From: CAUPWF01 sp036656615
Lineage (GTDB): Bacteria; Bacillota; Clostridia; Lachnospirales; Lachnospiraceae
Direction: 5' to 3'
DNA: 64,000 nucleotides
NCBI GenBank assembly: GCA_036656615.1
Contig: JAVXHY010000002.1
Location: forward strand, 1-64,000
The translations under genes and the position numbers were made by a program. Below, one piece after another: positions 18,689 through 27,774 of the stretch. The notes beneath the pieces are model-generated. The model saw nothing but the letters and a program-made list of their open reading frames with translations. It ran no database searches and had not been told where the DNA came from. Position 1 is the stretch's first letter. Each line of letters starts with the position of its first letter.

Positions 18689-21600
18689 CTAAGCTTTTTT
18701 TACACTAAATATTAAGTCATGCTTTCCACTTTTAGGTAGCATATATACGGTATTGATTTTATCAATAGATACTTCCATAAGTCCAAATCTTCCATCTACG
18801 TAATGATCTATGAAGGTATTTCCGATAAATTCAATTCCTTTTATTCCTTTCATGATACTCATGATTTGATTGTGTGTTGGAATCTTGCCAATACCCCAAC
18901 CCATTTCATTAAAATTACCACTTATTGGATCTAGAAATCTTTCTAATGCGTCATTCAAGTCTTCTTTGATTCCAAATACATCATTAAAGTCCTTTACTAC
19001 AATTTCTGCTCTTATTCTTATCTCTAAAAAATGTGGTTTTGTAACATATAATTTACCAAGACCGACAATATTACTATCCATACACTTGGGAAGATATGCA
19101 AAAAGTTTCTCTTGAATGTCTTCAAACGAATTATTACAGGATTGATAGTCATTTGGAAGTACAACCAAAGTAATCGCACCTTTTTCTTCCTCACCATCCT
19201 GGTTTTTACCACTGAAACATTTTACTTTCACAATATTACGACAAGCAGCTTTTGAAATCTCCTCGTAATCTGTTCGTGTAACACAACGATTACGATGTGT
19301 TAAGGTTTCCGCATTTCTCTTAAAAGAATCATAAATATTTTCTACATCACAACCCCCATATGTTTTCGTTGGATTGGTTACTGTACTAATAAATCCCACA
19401 CTGGCATTCAACATTTGTATCTGATTTATTTCTAGATTTCCTTCTTCTCCACCACCAAAAGTATAATTTACTTTTATGGTTTCCTGTTGGCCTTTCGGAG
19501 GAATTGCACCATGAATTCCATCTGAAAAATGAAGAACACCTTCATTTCTATCTATTAGATAATGTCTGCTTTTTCCATTGGATAAAGAAAAATCACTTAC
19601 TTCTTCCCATTTAACCCATATGCTTTCTATAACTCCATTATCAGAATAGACAATATCTAGACGTTTATTTTCTGTTAATTTATCTATCTCTGATAAACTT
19701 AGATTGTTTGTTTCATTCACCCATACTTGAATCCAGCACACTTTAGTATTCATTAAAGAAAGGGTTAGAAATTCTGTTGGCTGTTCAACAAACAAAAGTT
19801 CACCTTCTTTATTTTGCAGATGAATGATTTTGGTTGTATTTAAACAAATATCATCAATTCTTGGGATGAATCGTGTATGATACATTCCATATGTATTTTC
19901 AATATCTTGAATTCGAATCCAATACCTTGTCTTTCTAAATATATTCTTTTCAATAAAATCATGGTTTCCAATCCAAGTTACAAGTCCTGTTTTTCTAAAA
20001 TTCTCTGTTTCATCAATGACATTCATATTTTTCCAGCCCTGTAATGTATAATATTCCCATACTAATTCAGGCATTTTATGTTTAGCTGTATCATATAAAT
20101 TGCATAACATCTTAATTGGTCCATCCACAGGAGCTCTGTCAAATCCTAAATACCAGATAAAATTATTACCCTCTAATGTTTCTACTAAAGGAAATTCTCT
20201 TGAGTTATTCAGATCTATGTCGTTATATTGTTTGACTTGCATATTATGAAACATTTCTAATAGCTTAGGAGACTGCTCATGTCCAGTATAATCATAACTT
20301 AGTTTAACTTCACTGATAAGAGGAGTAATATAAAATCCATTGATTTTGTATGCGTTCTTTATCTTTAATATCTTTGCTCTGATACAATAGCTTTCATCCG
20401 CTTGAACTAATGCTTTTTCTATATTTTCCGGACAAATAAACTCCATCCTTTTTCGCTGCCCCTTCATTCCATTCGCGGTGGAAAAAATATCTTCATACTC
20501 AGGACCAGGGAAAAGTCTAGACCAACCCAAACCGTTGTAATACTCCCATATGACTTGGTCAATGGTAATATCATATTCCTTATCTAGTTTAAAGTCTTTC
20601 TTTTTCATGATAACTTTCCAGTCAATAGTAATCTCTGTTTCATCCATATCAATCGGAATTTTCAAAAAATCCAAATCAAACTGTATGCTAATTCGTGCAT
20701 CTTTTTTTTGAAATACTTCGTTTGATGAGAAATAAACTTCATCATATATGGAGGGAGATTCACCAAATGGAAAGAATTCACTTTTGTCTTGTTCGCTGTC
20801 ACCAGAGATAATTACTTCTGGTGAAATTTTATGTGCTTTCGTTCCCAGCATTATATTTTGCAATTCTAAATTTTCAAAAATATGCACCTCTTTTATTTCA
20901 CATTTTATTTGAAAATAATTGCTTTCTTCTTGTTTCCAAAATGCTTTACTTTGTGACTTCTTATTGAGTATTAATGTATTGTTCTCACACTTTACATTTG
21001 TAAAAGGAACAAAACCAATATCTGTAAGATATGAAAAAACTACATTTTTAGGATCTGTGAAGGCATTCATAATAGCATCTGAAATTTCATTTGTTTCAGA
21101 TGGTACTAGTGTGATTTTAATCTGACCCGCTCCTTTTATATAAAAAACATAAGGATGATAAATGATGAACTCATGTTTTTGAAGATTTTCACCACATTTG
21201 TCATACAAAAAAAATGGAGTAATTGGAAGTGCTTCTTCTTCGGTGGAATATATTTGATGAATTGTATCCTGTGTGCCATTAGATACATACATATCAGTTA
21301 ATTTTGCCGGTGTTGCAAATATATCATCCATCGTTTCAAATATCAAATTCATCCCATCGTCATCCACTTTATTGGCCAGCAGCTGAGTATGGCGTGGAAC
21401 TTGAGTACCAGATTCCATTTGTGGAGGCAATCCAAATGTAATGAAGCCTTTTGCAGGGATAGCAGGTAAAAGCGAAGCACTTAACTCATTAAAGAAAGCA
21501 ATTCTATTCCGTTCTAAAGAATAGTTGAATTTTTTAATAGTATCTGCAAACATATCTGCATACAAATAGACCAGTGCAGTACCAAAATCCGGATTTTCTT

Positions 21601-21697
21601 CATTCATTCTCCATTCTGGTGTATACTGTCCTGAAATCTCTTTTACATATGCAATAATATCTTCTTTTGTTCTTCGGTCTATTTCATTTTGTCTCAT
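18689..21697 (-). CDS. Baseplate J-like wedge protein 1 (Afp11-like)
   Basis: About 1002 residues from the ATG at 21697, with AAGGTG upstream; a GTG three codons earlier is less likely. The N-terminus has Tyr-Thr-Pro-Glu-Trp-Arg-Met-Asn-Glu-Glu-Asn-Pro-Asp-Phe-Gly, the variant of the gp6-like signature in the large wedge subunit. The C-terminal part has the gpJ-like Arg-Cys-Val-Thr-Arg-Thr-Asp-Tyr-Glu motif. It pairs with the 703-residue subunit downstream to build the baseplate wedge. The gene lies directly after gp25, as in Afp/PVC loci. Confidence 0.9.
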   Translation of the reverse strand: MRQNEIDRRTKEDIIAYVKEISGQYTPEWRMNEENPDFGTALVYLYADMFADTIKKFNYSLERNRIAFFNELSASLLPAIPAKGFITFGLPPQMESGTQVPRHTQLLANKVDDDGMNLIFETMDDIFATPAKLTDMYVSNGTQDTIHQIYSTEEEALPITPFFLYDKCGENLQKHEFIIYHPYVFYIKGAGQIKITLVPSETNEISDAIMNAFTDPKNVVFSYLTDIGFVPFTNVKCENNTLILNKKSQSKAFWKQEESNYFQIKCEIKEVHIFENLELQNIMLGTKAHKISPEVIISGDSEQDKSEFFPFGESPSIYDEVYFSSNEVFQKKDARISIQFDLDFLKIPIDMDETEITIDWKVIMKKKDFKLDKEYDITIDQVIWEYYNGLGWSRLFPGPEYEDIFSTANGMKGQRKRMEFICPENIEKALVQADESYCIRAKILKIKNAYKINGFYITPLISEVKLSYDYTGHEQSPKLLEMFHNMQVKQYNDIDLNNSREFPLVETLEGNNFIWYLGFDRAPVDGPIKMLCNLYDTAKHKMPELVWEYYTLQGWKNMNVIDETENFRKTGLVTWIGNHDFIEKNIFRKTRYWIRIQDIENTYGMYHTRFIPRIDDICLNTTKIIHLQNKEGELLFVEQPTEFLTLSLMNTKVCWIQVWVNETNNLSLSEIDKLTENKRLDIVYSDNGVIESIWVKWEEVSDFSLSNGKSRHYLIDRNEGVLHFSDGIHGAIPPKGQQETIKVNYTFGGGEEGNLEINQIQMLNASVGFISTVTNPTKTYGGCDVENIYDSFKRNAETLTHRNRCVTRTDYEEISKAACRNIVKVKCFSGKNQDGEEEKGAITLVVLPNDYQSCNNSFEDIQEKLFAYLPKCMDSNIVGLGKLYVTKPHFLEIRIRAEIVVKDFNDVFGIKEDLNDALERFLDPISGNFNEMGWGIGKIPTHNQIMSIMKGIKGIEFIGNTFIDHYVDGRFGLMEVSIDKINTVYMLPKSGKHDLIFSVKKA

Positions 21698-21715
21698 CCA
21701 CAGCACCTTCTTATG

Positions 21716-22129
21716 TTAATTTTCTCCTTCATTCAAAAAATATGGATAAACTAAATTATAAGGATTATTCGTCATACGAACTAAATAACTCACACTTATT
21801 AGTACTTTTCCATCACATTCCGAATCGGAGTCAACGATTACATCAATATCAGTAATTCTTGGTTCCCAAATCGTCAATGCACTGACTACTTCTCTTTGCA
21901 GCATACAAAGCGTTGTATAATCCAAGGTTTCAAATGCATATTCGTGAATACCACAGCCAAATTCGGGGCGCATCAATCGTTCCCCTTTTTTAGTGGTAAT
22001 AATAATTCGAATAGATTCTAAAATATTTTCATCATATTCCGCTTCTTTAAATCGTCCAGTAGCAGAATCTACTTGGATTGGAAATTGCATTCCACGTCCC
22101 AAAAATTCTTTTGCACTTGTTTGTGTCAT
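21716..22129 (-). CDS. gp25/GpW-like baseplate protein (Afp9-like)
   Basis: 137 residues from the ATG at 22129, which has AGGTGG eight bases upstream; a GTG four codons earlier is an alternative. The sequence matches the gp25 family: Phe-Pro-Ile-Gln-Val-Asp near the start, then Glu-Ser-Ile-Arg-Ile-Ile-Ile-Thr-Thr-Lys-Lys-Gly-Glu-Arg and Arg-Pro-Glu-Phe-Gly-Cys-Gly (the EPR-like core). gp25 nucleates sheath polymerisation at the baseplate. The length is typical. Confidence 0.93.
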   Translation of the reverse strand: MTQTSAKEFLGRGMQFPIQVDSATGRFKEAEYDENILESIRIIITTKKGERLMRPEFGCGIHEYAFETLDYTTLCMLQREVVSALTIWEPRITDIDVIVDSDSECDGKVLISVSYLVRMTNNPYNLVYPYFLNEGEN

Positions 22130-22147
22130 ATGTACATCCACCTACTT

Positions 22148-22924
22148 CTAATTGATTTTAACAATGGTTCCCTTTAATTGTGCAATGGCACTTGAACTTA
22201 AAGTTAATGGGCCCGTGGATTTTACTCTTGTGGTACTGCCACTTACTTCCGTAGACTGTCCCTTCATTTTCAAAGACTGTTTTGCATCTATTGTAATTGC
22301 ATTGGATGTAAGTTTAATTGCTTGAGAATTAATAGAAATCATATTCTTCCCACTCACTTTAATATCTACACCTTTTTGTGCATCTAAGGTTAGTTTTCCT
22401 TTTTTCCCATCCATGGTTATATTAACTTTCTTTTCTTTGTCCATTAAAGAAATTTTCTGTGTTTGATCATCTACTTCTATTTTCAGCCCTTTAGGTGTAG
22501 TAATTGTGATTTTTTCTTTAGCTGTTGTATCATCAAATAATATTTCATTTCCGCCTTTTGTTCGAATGATTTTTTTTTGATTTTTTTCATCTGCCGCCTT
22601 TTTTGGTATTTGATCTACTTGATTCCACAAACCACCTAATGCAATTGGCCAGTTTGGATCACCAAAAATAAATGCAATTAATACTTCACTCCCCACCTCA
22701 GGAAGCCAGTATTGCCCATATGTTTTTCCAGCATAAGGCGCCATGACTCGAACCCATTCTGACATTTTTTTCCCAGTTTCGCCCATAATAAATTCCACTT
22801 TTATCATGCCTTGATGAGCAGAATTGTAATTTTCTTTTACCACAGCCGTCACAACCCCAGGTATGGTCTGTGTTGTTGATGCTTTATCCTGCTGTATATT
22901 TAATAAATCATCATATAAACCCAT
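22148..22924 (-). CDS. gpV/gp5-like spike protein (C-terminal half of VgrG)
   Basis: 258 residues. The N-terminal part is an OB-fold of the baseplate protein V type (Gly-Val-Val-Thr-Ala-Val-Val, then Trp-Val-Arg-Val-Met-Ala-Pro-Tyr-Ala-Gly and Leu-Pro-Glu-Val-Gly-Ser-Glu-Val-Leu). It is followed by a repetitive strand region (Thr-Pro-Lys-Gly-Leu-Lys-Ile-Glu-Val-Asp and many Lys-Ile-X-Leu repeats) typical of the triple beta-helix needle. Together with the gpD-like gene just upstream it equals a VgrG split over two reading frames. It should form the central spike that receives the PAAR-like tip. Confidence 0.9.
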   Translation of the reverse strand: MGLYDDLLNIQQDKASTTQTIPGVVTAVVKENYNSAHQGMIKVEFIMGETGKKMSEWVRVMAPYAGKTYGQYWLPEVGSEVLIAFIFGDPNWPIALGGLWNQVDQIPKKAADEKNQKKIIRTKGGNEILFDDTTAKEKITITTPKGLKIEVDDQTQKISLMDKEKKVNITMDGKKGKLTLDAQKGVDIKVSGKNMISINSQAIKLTSNAITIDAKQSLKMKGQSTEVSGSTTRVKSTGPLTLSSSAIAQLKGTIVKIN

Positions 22925-22928
22925 ATTA

Positions 22929-23993
22929 CTACCAGCCCCCTACTTCGAAATCTGTTGTAAATCCCGAATTACCAAAAGAATGTTTTACACTTTTAATATA
23001 ATAGATTCCATTTATAATATTATCACATTTTGATATTTTGATATATCGGCCAGGAACAATTTCCGGTAAACCAATACAAGATCCACTCCCATTCCTCGCT
23101 TTTGTTTTCTCTTGTTCGACCAAATAATTTGCAATTTTCATTGCTTCATTTTTATTATTTGCATCCGGCTGTATTTCTGTTCTTTGTGCCTCTGATAACG
23201 ATTTTTGAGAATCAGTTGCTTTTGCAGTGGCTTCAGCCTCTACAGCTATTTTTTTATCATCATCATATCCAACTACTTTAACTTTCGTATATTGATATTG
23301 TGCTCTTCGGCTAAAAGATAATAAATCTTTACCCCATTCCAACGTTAAAATAGGAGTCTGATTTTCTTTTATTTTCTTAAAATATGCCTTGCCAGCAAAA
23401 ACATAAAATTCTCTTCCTGCATTTTTACATAAATTTTCTCTTACAAAATCGAAATCAGATGTATTTTGACTAATCAGTTGATCTTTTAATTCTTCTGTAG
23501 TATCAATACTTTTAGATGTACATATTTTATTATAGCGTTTCATCACCTGACTAAATACACCAGAGTAACTATTTTCTTTATAATTTATTTTTCGACTTTT
23601 ACCTTCCATCATAAGTCGCCTCATATCAAAGGCATTTACTGTAATGCAAGGATAATCATTCAACTCATATGTAATATCACCAATAAACCCTTGAAAAACC
23701 AGTGTGGTTTTTGAACCATATCCTAATTCCAACTTTAAAATTGCTCCTAAACGAAATGTGCTTTTAGCTTTCTCCTGAAATTGCCGAGATTTTATATCGT
23801 AAACATTATATACAGAGAAGCTAACGGAGCTGGCTGAATCCATAGATAAAGCAACTTGAATATTTTCCACCCCTACATCATATGAACCGATTTCCTTGTT
23901 ATCAATATATAGTTTTTTAGACGGAACATTAAAATTATTATATTTACTAATCAATGCCGTCATACTTGTAGTTGCTTTCATCAAATCTATCAT
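22929..23993 (-). CDS. gpD-like hub protein (N-terminal half of VgrG)
   Basis: 354 residues of the phage late control D/VgrG hub family: a Leu-Glu-Leu-Gly-Tyr-Gly segment followed by Phe-Gln-Gly-Phe-Ile-Gly, the Asp-Met-Arg-Arg-Leu-Met segment, then Thr-Ser-Asp-Phe-Asp-Phe-Val-Arg-Glu. GAGG precedes the ATG. It forms the trimeric hub below the tube. The gene ends four bases before the gpV gene. In most contractile effector systems these two are one polypeptide; here the phage P2-like split is kept. Confidence 0.9.
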   Translation of the reverse strand: MIDLMKATTSMTALISKYNNFNVPSKKLYIDNKEIGSYDVGVENIQVALSMDSASSVSFSVYNVYDIKSRQFQEKAKSTFRLGAILKLELGYGSKTTLVFQGFIGDITYELNDYPCITVNAFDMRRLMMEGKSRKINYKENSYSGVFSQVMKRYNKICTSKSIDTTEELKDQLISQNTSDFDFVRENLCKNAGREFYVFAGKAYFKKIKENQTPILTLEWGKDLLSFSRRAQYQYTKVKVVGYDDDKKIAVEAEATAKATDSQKSLSEAQRTEIQPDANNKNEAMKIANYLVEQEKTKARNGSGSCIGLPEIVPGRYIKISKCDNIINGIYYIKSVKHSFGNSGFTTDFEVGGW

Positions 23994-24009
23994 TTTATTT
24001 CCTCGTTTG

Positions 24010-24687
24010 TTATAATGCCGGAATTTTAATTAATTGTCCTATTGGAATGTCTAAGGGATTTAAAATTTCATTTGCCTGTGCAATTTTTCGCCATAATTCA
24101 GGGTCACCATATTCCTCATATGCCAGGCTCCATAAATGCATTCCCGGTTGAAGAACGCGGTATTTTGTTCGATCTGGCGATTCAAATGGAGAATGCTTCT
24201 TAGATTCAGTAATTTTTATAATTGATTTGAATTCTAATGTGACCTTTGCTCTGATTGGTTTCCCATTTTCTGCAAACATGGTATAATTTTGTCCAACTTT
24301 TGTTACCAAACCTTTAAAATTTAAAGAACCCCAACAAAATGTTACAATTGGTGGTCTATGTTGTTTCCCATCAATTGCAGTTAAATCTGATAATTTCTTA
24401 ACATATTTTGAAACATCCTCAAAAGAATTTTCAGATGGAACAGAAGGGATAGCGCTAGACAAAAGTCCTGCTTTCTTTTTTATTGTTGTATCAAGAATAA
24501 GTGTTAAAGACAAAGTAGTAGCTTCTCCAGACACGTACTGGGATATGGGACCATCCACACCTGGAATTTTCTTTTCTGCATAATTAGCGCCATCTGATAA
24601 ATTATATTCAGATGGATTGAACAAGACTTCTATTGTTTCCACACGAGCTTCCCTTGTTACCTTTAGTTTGGCCTTTGTCAGTCCCAT
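24010..24687 (-). CDS. LysM-domain tail/hub protein (Afp7-like)
   Basis: 225 residues. The N-terminal domain has the CIS/phage motif Val-Leu-Phe-Asn-Pro-Ser-Glu-Tyr-Asn-Leu, which marks Afp7-type proteins linking tube and hub. The C-terminal 50 residues form a LysM module (Val-Leu-Gln-Pro-Gly-Met-His-Leu-Trp-Ser-Leu-Ala through Ile-Gly-Gln-Leu-Ile-Lys-Ile-Pro). In phage tails the LysM part packs against the inner tube or hub rather than binding wall glycan. AGGTGA precedes the ATG. Confidence 0.9.
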   Translation of the reverse strand: MGLTKAKLKVTREARVETIEVLFNPSEYNLSDGANYAEKKIPGVDGPISQYVSGEATTLSLTLILDTTIKKKAGLLSSAIPSVPSENSFEDVSKYVKKLSDLTAIDGKQHRPPIVTFCWGSLNFKGLVTKVGQNYTMFAENGKPIRAKVTLEFKSIIKITESKKHSPFESPDRTKYRVLQPGMHLWSLAYEEYGDPELWRKIAQANEILNPLDIPIGQLIKIPAL

Positions 24688-24700
24688 ATAATCACCTTTC

Positions 24701-26722
24701 CTAATCTATTCCACGTCGCATTCGCTCTAGTTTTAATTGCTTTTCCATCTCTTTTAAAACTTCCTTAGTAATCACATGAATCTGTGAATACTCTAATTTT
24801 TTTTGACTGATATTCATAAGATCTTTTTTTACAGAATGAATTTGTTGTTCCATCTTAGTTTGGAATTCCATGATTTTTCTGTTTTGAGTTTCTATTTCTT
24901 TGTTTTTACTTGATAAGTTTTCCTCTGGAATATTAAAATATTCCGTTAATTTATCATTACTGACAATAGGATTATTCTGTTCTCTAACCACTTTTGGATC
25001 ACGGGAACGTTTCACCAAAGTACTTGTTTCTTCCAGTATATGTCGTTTTTCCACTTGGTTCATGACTTCTTTTATATGTGGTGGAATCACTTCTGAAATA
25101 TTTGATTTATGATGATGTGCTACTTCTGAAACCTCTTTTTTATAAAACTGTTTTGAATTTGTTTGAGGATATAAAAAAACCTCACTTTCATTTGGATAGG
25201 AAATATTTGATTCCATGTGTTTTTTAATTACAGTTTTTATAATTTTAGAAATTCCCATCCCGTTTTTAGTATGTAACATCTGTTTGATTCCATGGTTCAA
25301 AGTCCAATCAACATAGTTTATGGTACCTGGAATTAGGAACTCTTGCTGGGTACTATTATTCATTTGTACTGCCATCTCTTGCTGTCTTGCTTCCTGTTGG
25401 ATCACAGTGCTTATATGCTTTTGCAAAGACCAACTGGCATGCTCTTTGATATAATCTTTCCATGTCTGATTAGACATGGTCACGACGGGTTCATGATTGA
25501 TCTGGTCCAGTCTTTGATTCTTCTTTGTAATTAAAATTCGTTGTGTTTCTTTGATTTTAGGAATATTAACATTATTATTTTTCACATAAAATATTTGTTT
25601 GATTTTAGGGTACGAAGGCCAGTTATCATACTTTATGGTACCTGGAATTAGGAACTCTTGCTGGGTGCTATTATCCATCTGTACTGCCATCTCTTGCAGA
25701 CTTGTAATCTTTTGTGACTTTATAATTTCTTGCAGATTTGTAATCTTTTGCGACTTTATAATCTCTTGCTGTCTTGCAACCTCTTGAAGCTTTGTAATTT
25801 CTCGTTGTCTTGCTGCCCTTTGCCTTGCCTCCTGTTGGATTACAGTGCTTATATGCTTTTGCAAAGACCAACTGGCATGCTCCTTGATATAATCTTTCCA
25901 TGTCTGATTAGACATGGTCACGACGGGTTCATGATTGATCTGGTCCAGTCTTTGATTCTTCTTCGTAATTAAAATCCGTTGTGTTTCTTTGATTTTAGGA
26001 ACATTCATTTCATTTTTAAAATAAAACGTTAAATTATCTTTGAAAGTATAATATTTTCTTTCTTCTAATTGACGACATAAATCTTCTTGTTTTTTCTTTT
26101 TTAAATTGGTTTTTATTAAATAAAATAATTGGCTTTGTGCCTCATATGTTGTTTCCTTCAAATAAGTATTAATTAGTATCGTTTGTTTTGAAGTATCCCG
26201 ATATGCTTTTCCCATTGCTTTCATAAAGTTTTGATTATATAGATCCCATACATGATTTTCTTTTAAATCAACATATTCTGTGGAATTAAATGGATTTTCC
26301 ATACGGTCAGTACTTAAATGATAGGGGTCACTTACCTTATGCATATTTCTAAAAATATATGAATTCTCATAAAAATTACGATAATTTAACAATCCTAAAT
26401 CCTGAAATTTAATTTGTTTTAGTTGATTTTGGTACACATGAAGAATATTTCTAAGATTTTGTATATAACTGTTCCTATTTACAATTAATTCACTATGATA
26501 GTTTTGATATTGTGCCAACATACCATAATAATTTTGATACAATTCGTAAACTTTTCGTCCTGAAATTGAATCTTGTGCTTCATTTGTTTTTAGAAAAGTT
26601 AAATGTGCAATATCATATCCATCATATGTTACAGGTAAATATTTTTGTATAACTCTAAAAGCAAAATCATAATTTGTATTCAAAACTATATCCTTGGTCT
26701 TGATTGAATCAAAATTCACCAT
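24701..26722 (-). CDS. Tape-measure candidate with internal duplication
   Basis: 673 residues, mostly helical and rich in Lys, Gln, Asn and Tyr, with no enzyme or membrane motif. It sits between the second tube gene and the LysM gene, the exact place of the tape-measure gene in phage P2/PBSX-type tails, although Afp-type loci usually place that gene near the ATPase. It contains two copies of a segment of about 60 residues (Ile-Pro-Lys-Ile-Lys-Glu-Thr-Gln through Gln-Gln-Glu-Ala-Arg-Gln) separated by a coiled-coil with short Lys-Ser-Gln-Lys-Ile-Thr repeats. The family is not recognised, and a decoration protein or cargo is an alternative. Confidence 0.6.
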   Translation of the reverse strand: MVNFDSIKTKDIVLNTNYDFAFRVIQKYLPVTYDGYDIAHLTFLKTNEAQDSISGRKVYELYQNYYGMLAQYQNYHSELIVNRNSYIQNLRNILHVYQNQLKQIKFQDLGLLNYRNFYENSYIFRNMHKVSDPYHLSTDRMENPFNSTEYVDLKENHVWDLYNQNFMKAMGKAYRDTSKQTILINTYLKETTYEAQSQLFYLIKTNLKKKKQEDLCRQLEERKYYTFKDNLTFYFKNEMNVPKIKETQRILITKKNQRLDQINHEPVVTMSNQTWKDYIKEHASWSLQKHISTVIQQEARQRAARQREITKLQEVARQQEIIKSQKITNLQEIIKSQKITSLQEMAVQMDNSTQQEFLIPGTIKYDNWPSYPKIKQIFYVKNNNVNIPKIKETQRILITKKNQRLDQINHEPVVTMSNQTWKDYIKEHASWSLQKHISTVIQQEARQQEMAVQMNNSTQQEFLIPGTINYVDWTLNHGIKQMLHTKNGMGISKIIKTVIKKHMESNISYPNESEVFLYPQTNSKQFYKKEVSEVAHHHKSNISEVIPPHIKEVMNQVEKRHILEETSTLVKRSRDPKVVREQNNPIVSNDKLTEYFNIPEENLSSKNKEIETQNRKIMEFQTKMEQQIHSVKKDLMNISQKKLEYSQIHVITKEVLKEMEKQLKLERMRRGID
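25383..26004 (-). repeat. Near-identical 184-bp direct repeat inside the tape-measure candidate
   Basis: Copies at 25383-25566 and 25821-26004, offset 438 bp (146 codons, in frame), differing by a handful of single bases, most of them synonymous. A second shared block (from about 25318 and 25633) follows at an offset of 315 bp. One unit has therefore lost or gained about 123 bp encoding the coiled-coil part. Confidence 0.9.
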
Positions 26723-26739
26723 GCTATCACCTATTCATA

Positions 26740-27174
26740 CTAAATGCTTATCTCCTTAAATCCATTGTAAGCAATTTCAATTTTCTTAATTGCCATTTGA
26801 TTGGATGTAGCGTCAAAACCATCATATTCCCATTTGGTAACCATGCAGGTATCACAAAAAAGTTCCATTCTAGGTTTTCCATTTTTCATAATGATGATAA
26901 GGATTCCTTTTGCTAAGGTTATACCTACTTGAATTGGCTTGTCATGAAGTAACCCAAGGCTCAATCCCTTCTCCAGTACAACTTTATCTGGTGTCTCTTT
27001 TGGTTTCTTTACCAAATGCACCATATCATTGACCCCACCTTCTTTGATGGTCTCATAATCTATACTATGGGATATATTTGAAATTTTAGTAAATCCAAAT
27101 GGATGTAAATCAATATATACAAGGAAGTTAAATTTTGTTATTAAATCCGCTCTGTCAGTACTTAATATACCCAT
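26740..27174 (-). CDS. Second tube protein (gp19/Afp5-like)
   Basis: 144 residues of the T4-gp19-like tube family: it has Lys-Phe-Asn-Phe-Leu-Val-Tyr-Ile-Asp, a central Val-Val-Leu-Glu-Lys-Gly-Leu strand and the terminal pattern Ile-Lys-Lys-Ile-Glu-Ile-Ala-Tyr-Asn-Gly-Phe-Lys-Glu-Ile. It is more divergent than the main tube protein at 27841-28266 and lies next to the hub genes. By analogy with Afp5 it forms the first ring joining the tube to the hub. AAAGGA precedes the ATG. Confidence 0.85.
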   Translation of the reverse strand: MGILSTDRADLITKFNFLVYIDLHPFGFTKISNISHSIDYETIKEGGVNDMVHLVKKPKETPDKVVLEKGLSLGLLHDKPIQVGITLAKGILIIIMKNGKPRMELFCDTCMVTKWEYDGFDATSNQMAIKKIEIAYNGFKEISI

Positions 27175-27189
27175 ATTATTATCCTTTCG

Positions 27190-27417
27190 TTAAATCTTAA
27201 ATATATTCTCCGGCTCATCATTTAACTCACTATTAATTTCTGAAATATAATTACACCACTTGATTCTTTCTAAATGACTAAGTGCCATGATATCATCATG
27301 ACTCCAATGAAGATAATAGGCAATAAATGCCGCCTCTTCATATATCTTCTTGGCCGGATAAAGCTCTATAGTCCGGCTTCCATAAAATTTACAGGAATAT
27401 CTATCCTCTCGTTGCAA
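27190..27417 (-). CDS. Small DUF6760-like CIS protein (start uncertain)
   Basis: Up to 75 residues from a TTG at 27417. The conserved core is Leu-Tyr-Pro-Ala-Lys-Lys-Ile-Tyr-Glu-Glu-Ala-Ala-Phe-Ile-Ala-Tyr-Tyr-Leu-His-Trp-Ser and Leu-Ser-His-Leu-Glu-Arg, as in the DUF6760 proteins found beside CIS/phage tube genes. Family members normally begin just before the Tyr-Pro, which here would need an ATA codon overlapping the stop of the upstream gene (CTATAG). The TTG start implies a 52-base overlap. It is probably a small assembly chaperone, by neighbourhood. Confidence 0.7.
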   Translation of the reverse strand: MQREDRYSCKFYGSRTIELYPAKKIYEEAAFIAYYLHWSHDDIMALSHLERIKWCNYISEINSELNDEPENIFKI

Positions 27418-27737
27418 TGTGGGCAGACCCCATGATACACAGGTAATTCCATGGTATTAATTCGTTGATACAAATCCTGAAGAAATGCTAAATCCATGGT
27501 AAAAAGATTTTCTATTACTCTTGTATCTACCGTAGGCAATGACCCCAGTTGTGTCACAACTCTTGCCAGTAATATAATGGTTAGATATCCTGGATTCTGC
27601 TGTACTCTTGGATCCTTAAGGGGTAAAATCTCATCTCCTGCATTTGCAAGTCGCATAGTTCCCTCTCTGTGAAGGGTGCCTGTATTATCTACATATCCTT
27701 TTGGTAATGTAAATGTAAATTCTGTTTGAAATGCCAT
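27366..27737 (-). CDS. Phage tail assembly chaperone-like protein with CxxC tail
   Basis: 123 residues from the ATG at 27737, with GGAG nine bases upstream; a longer reading from 27773 adds twelve basic residues without a better site. It contains Phe-Thr-Leu-Pro-Lys-Gly-Tyr followed by Gly-Thr-Met-Arg-Leu-Ala and, further on, Leu-Leu-Ala-Arg-Val-Val. The C-terminus has Cys-Pro-His-Cys, a possible half metal site. Proteins of this type stand between tube and hub genes in many CIS loci and are thought to be tape-measure or assembly chaperones. Function is inferred from position. Confidence 0.72.
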   Translation of the reverse strand: MAFQTEFTFTLPKGYVDNTGTLHREGTMRLANAGDEILPLKDPRVQQNPGYLTIILLARVVTQLGSLPTVDTRVIENLFTMDLAFLQDLYQRINTMELPVYHGVCPHCNERIDIPVNFMEAGL

Positions 27738-27774
27738 AAAATAATGCTCCTTTCCTTTTACGCTCTTTTTCACA

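Noticed and set aside
24010..24687. LysM protein as a cell-wall hydrolase
   Set aside because: No catalytic domain; the N-terminal Asn-Pro-Ser-Glu-Tyr motif and position fit a tail hub protein.
25671..25901. A repetitive 76-residue frame (Lys-Asp-Tyr-Lys-Ser-Ala-Arg) in the tape-measure candidate
   Set aside because: Shadow of the coiled-coil repeat in another frame; the 673-residue frame covers it fully.
25383..26004. Direct repeats considered as insertion-sequence or CRISPR remains
   Set aside because: They are in frame, coding, only two copies, with no terminal inverted repeats or regular spacers.
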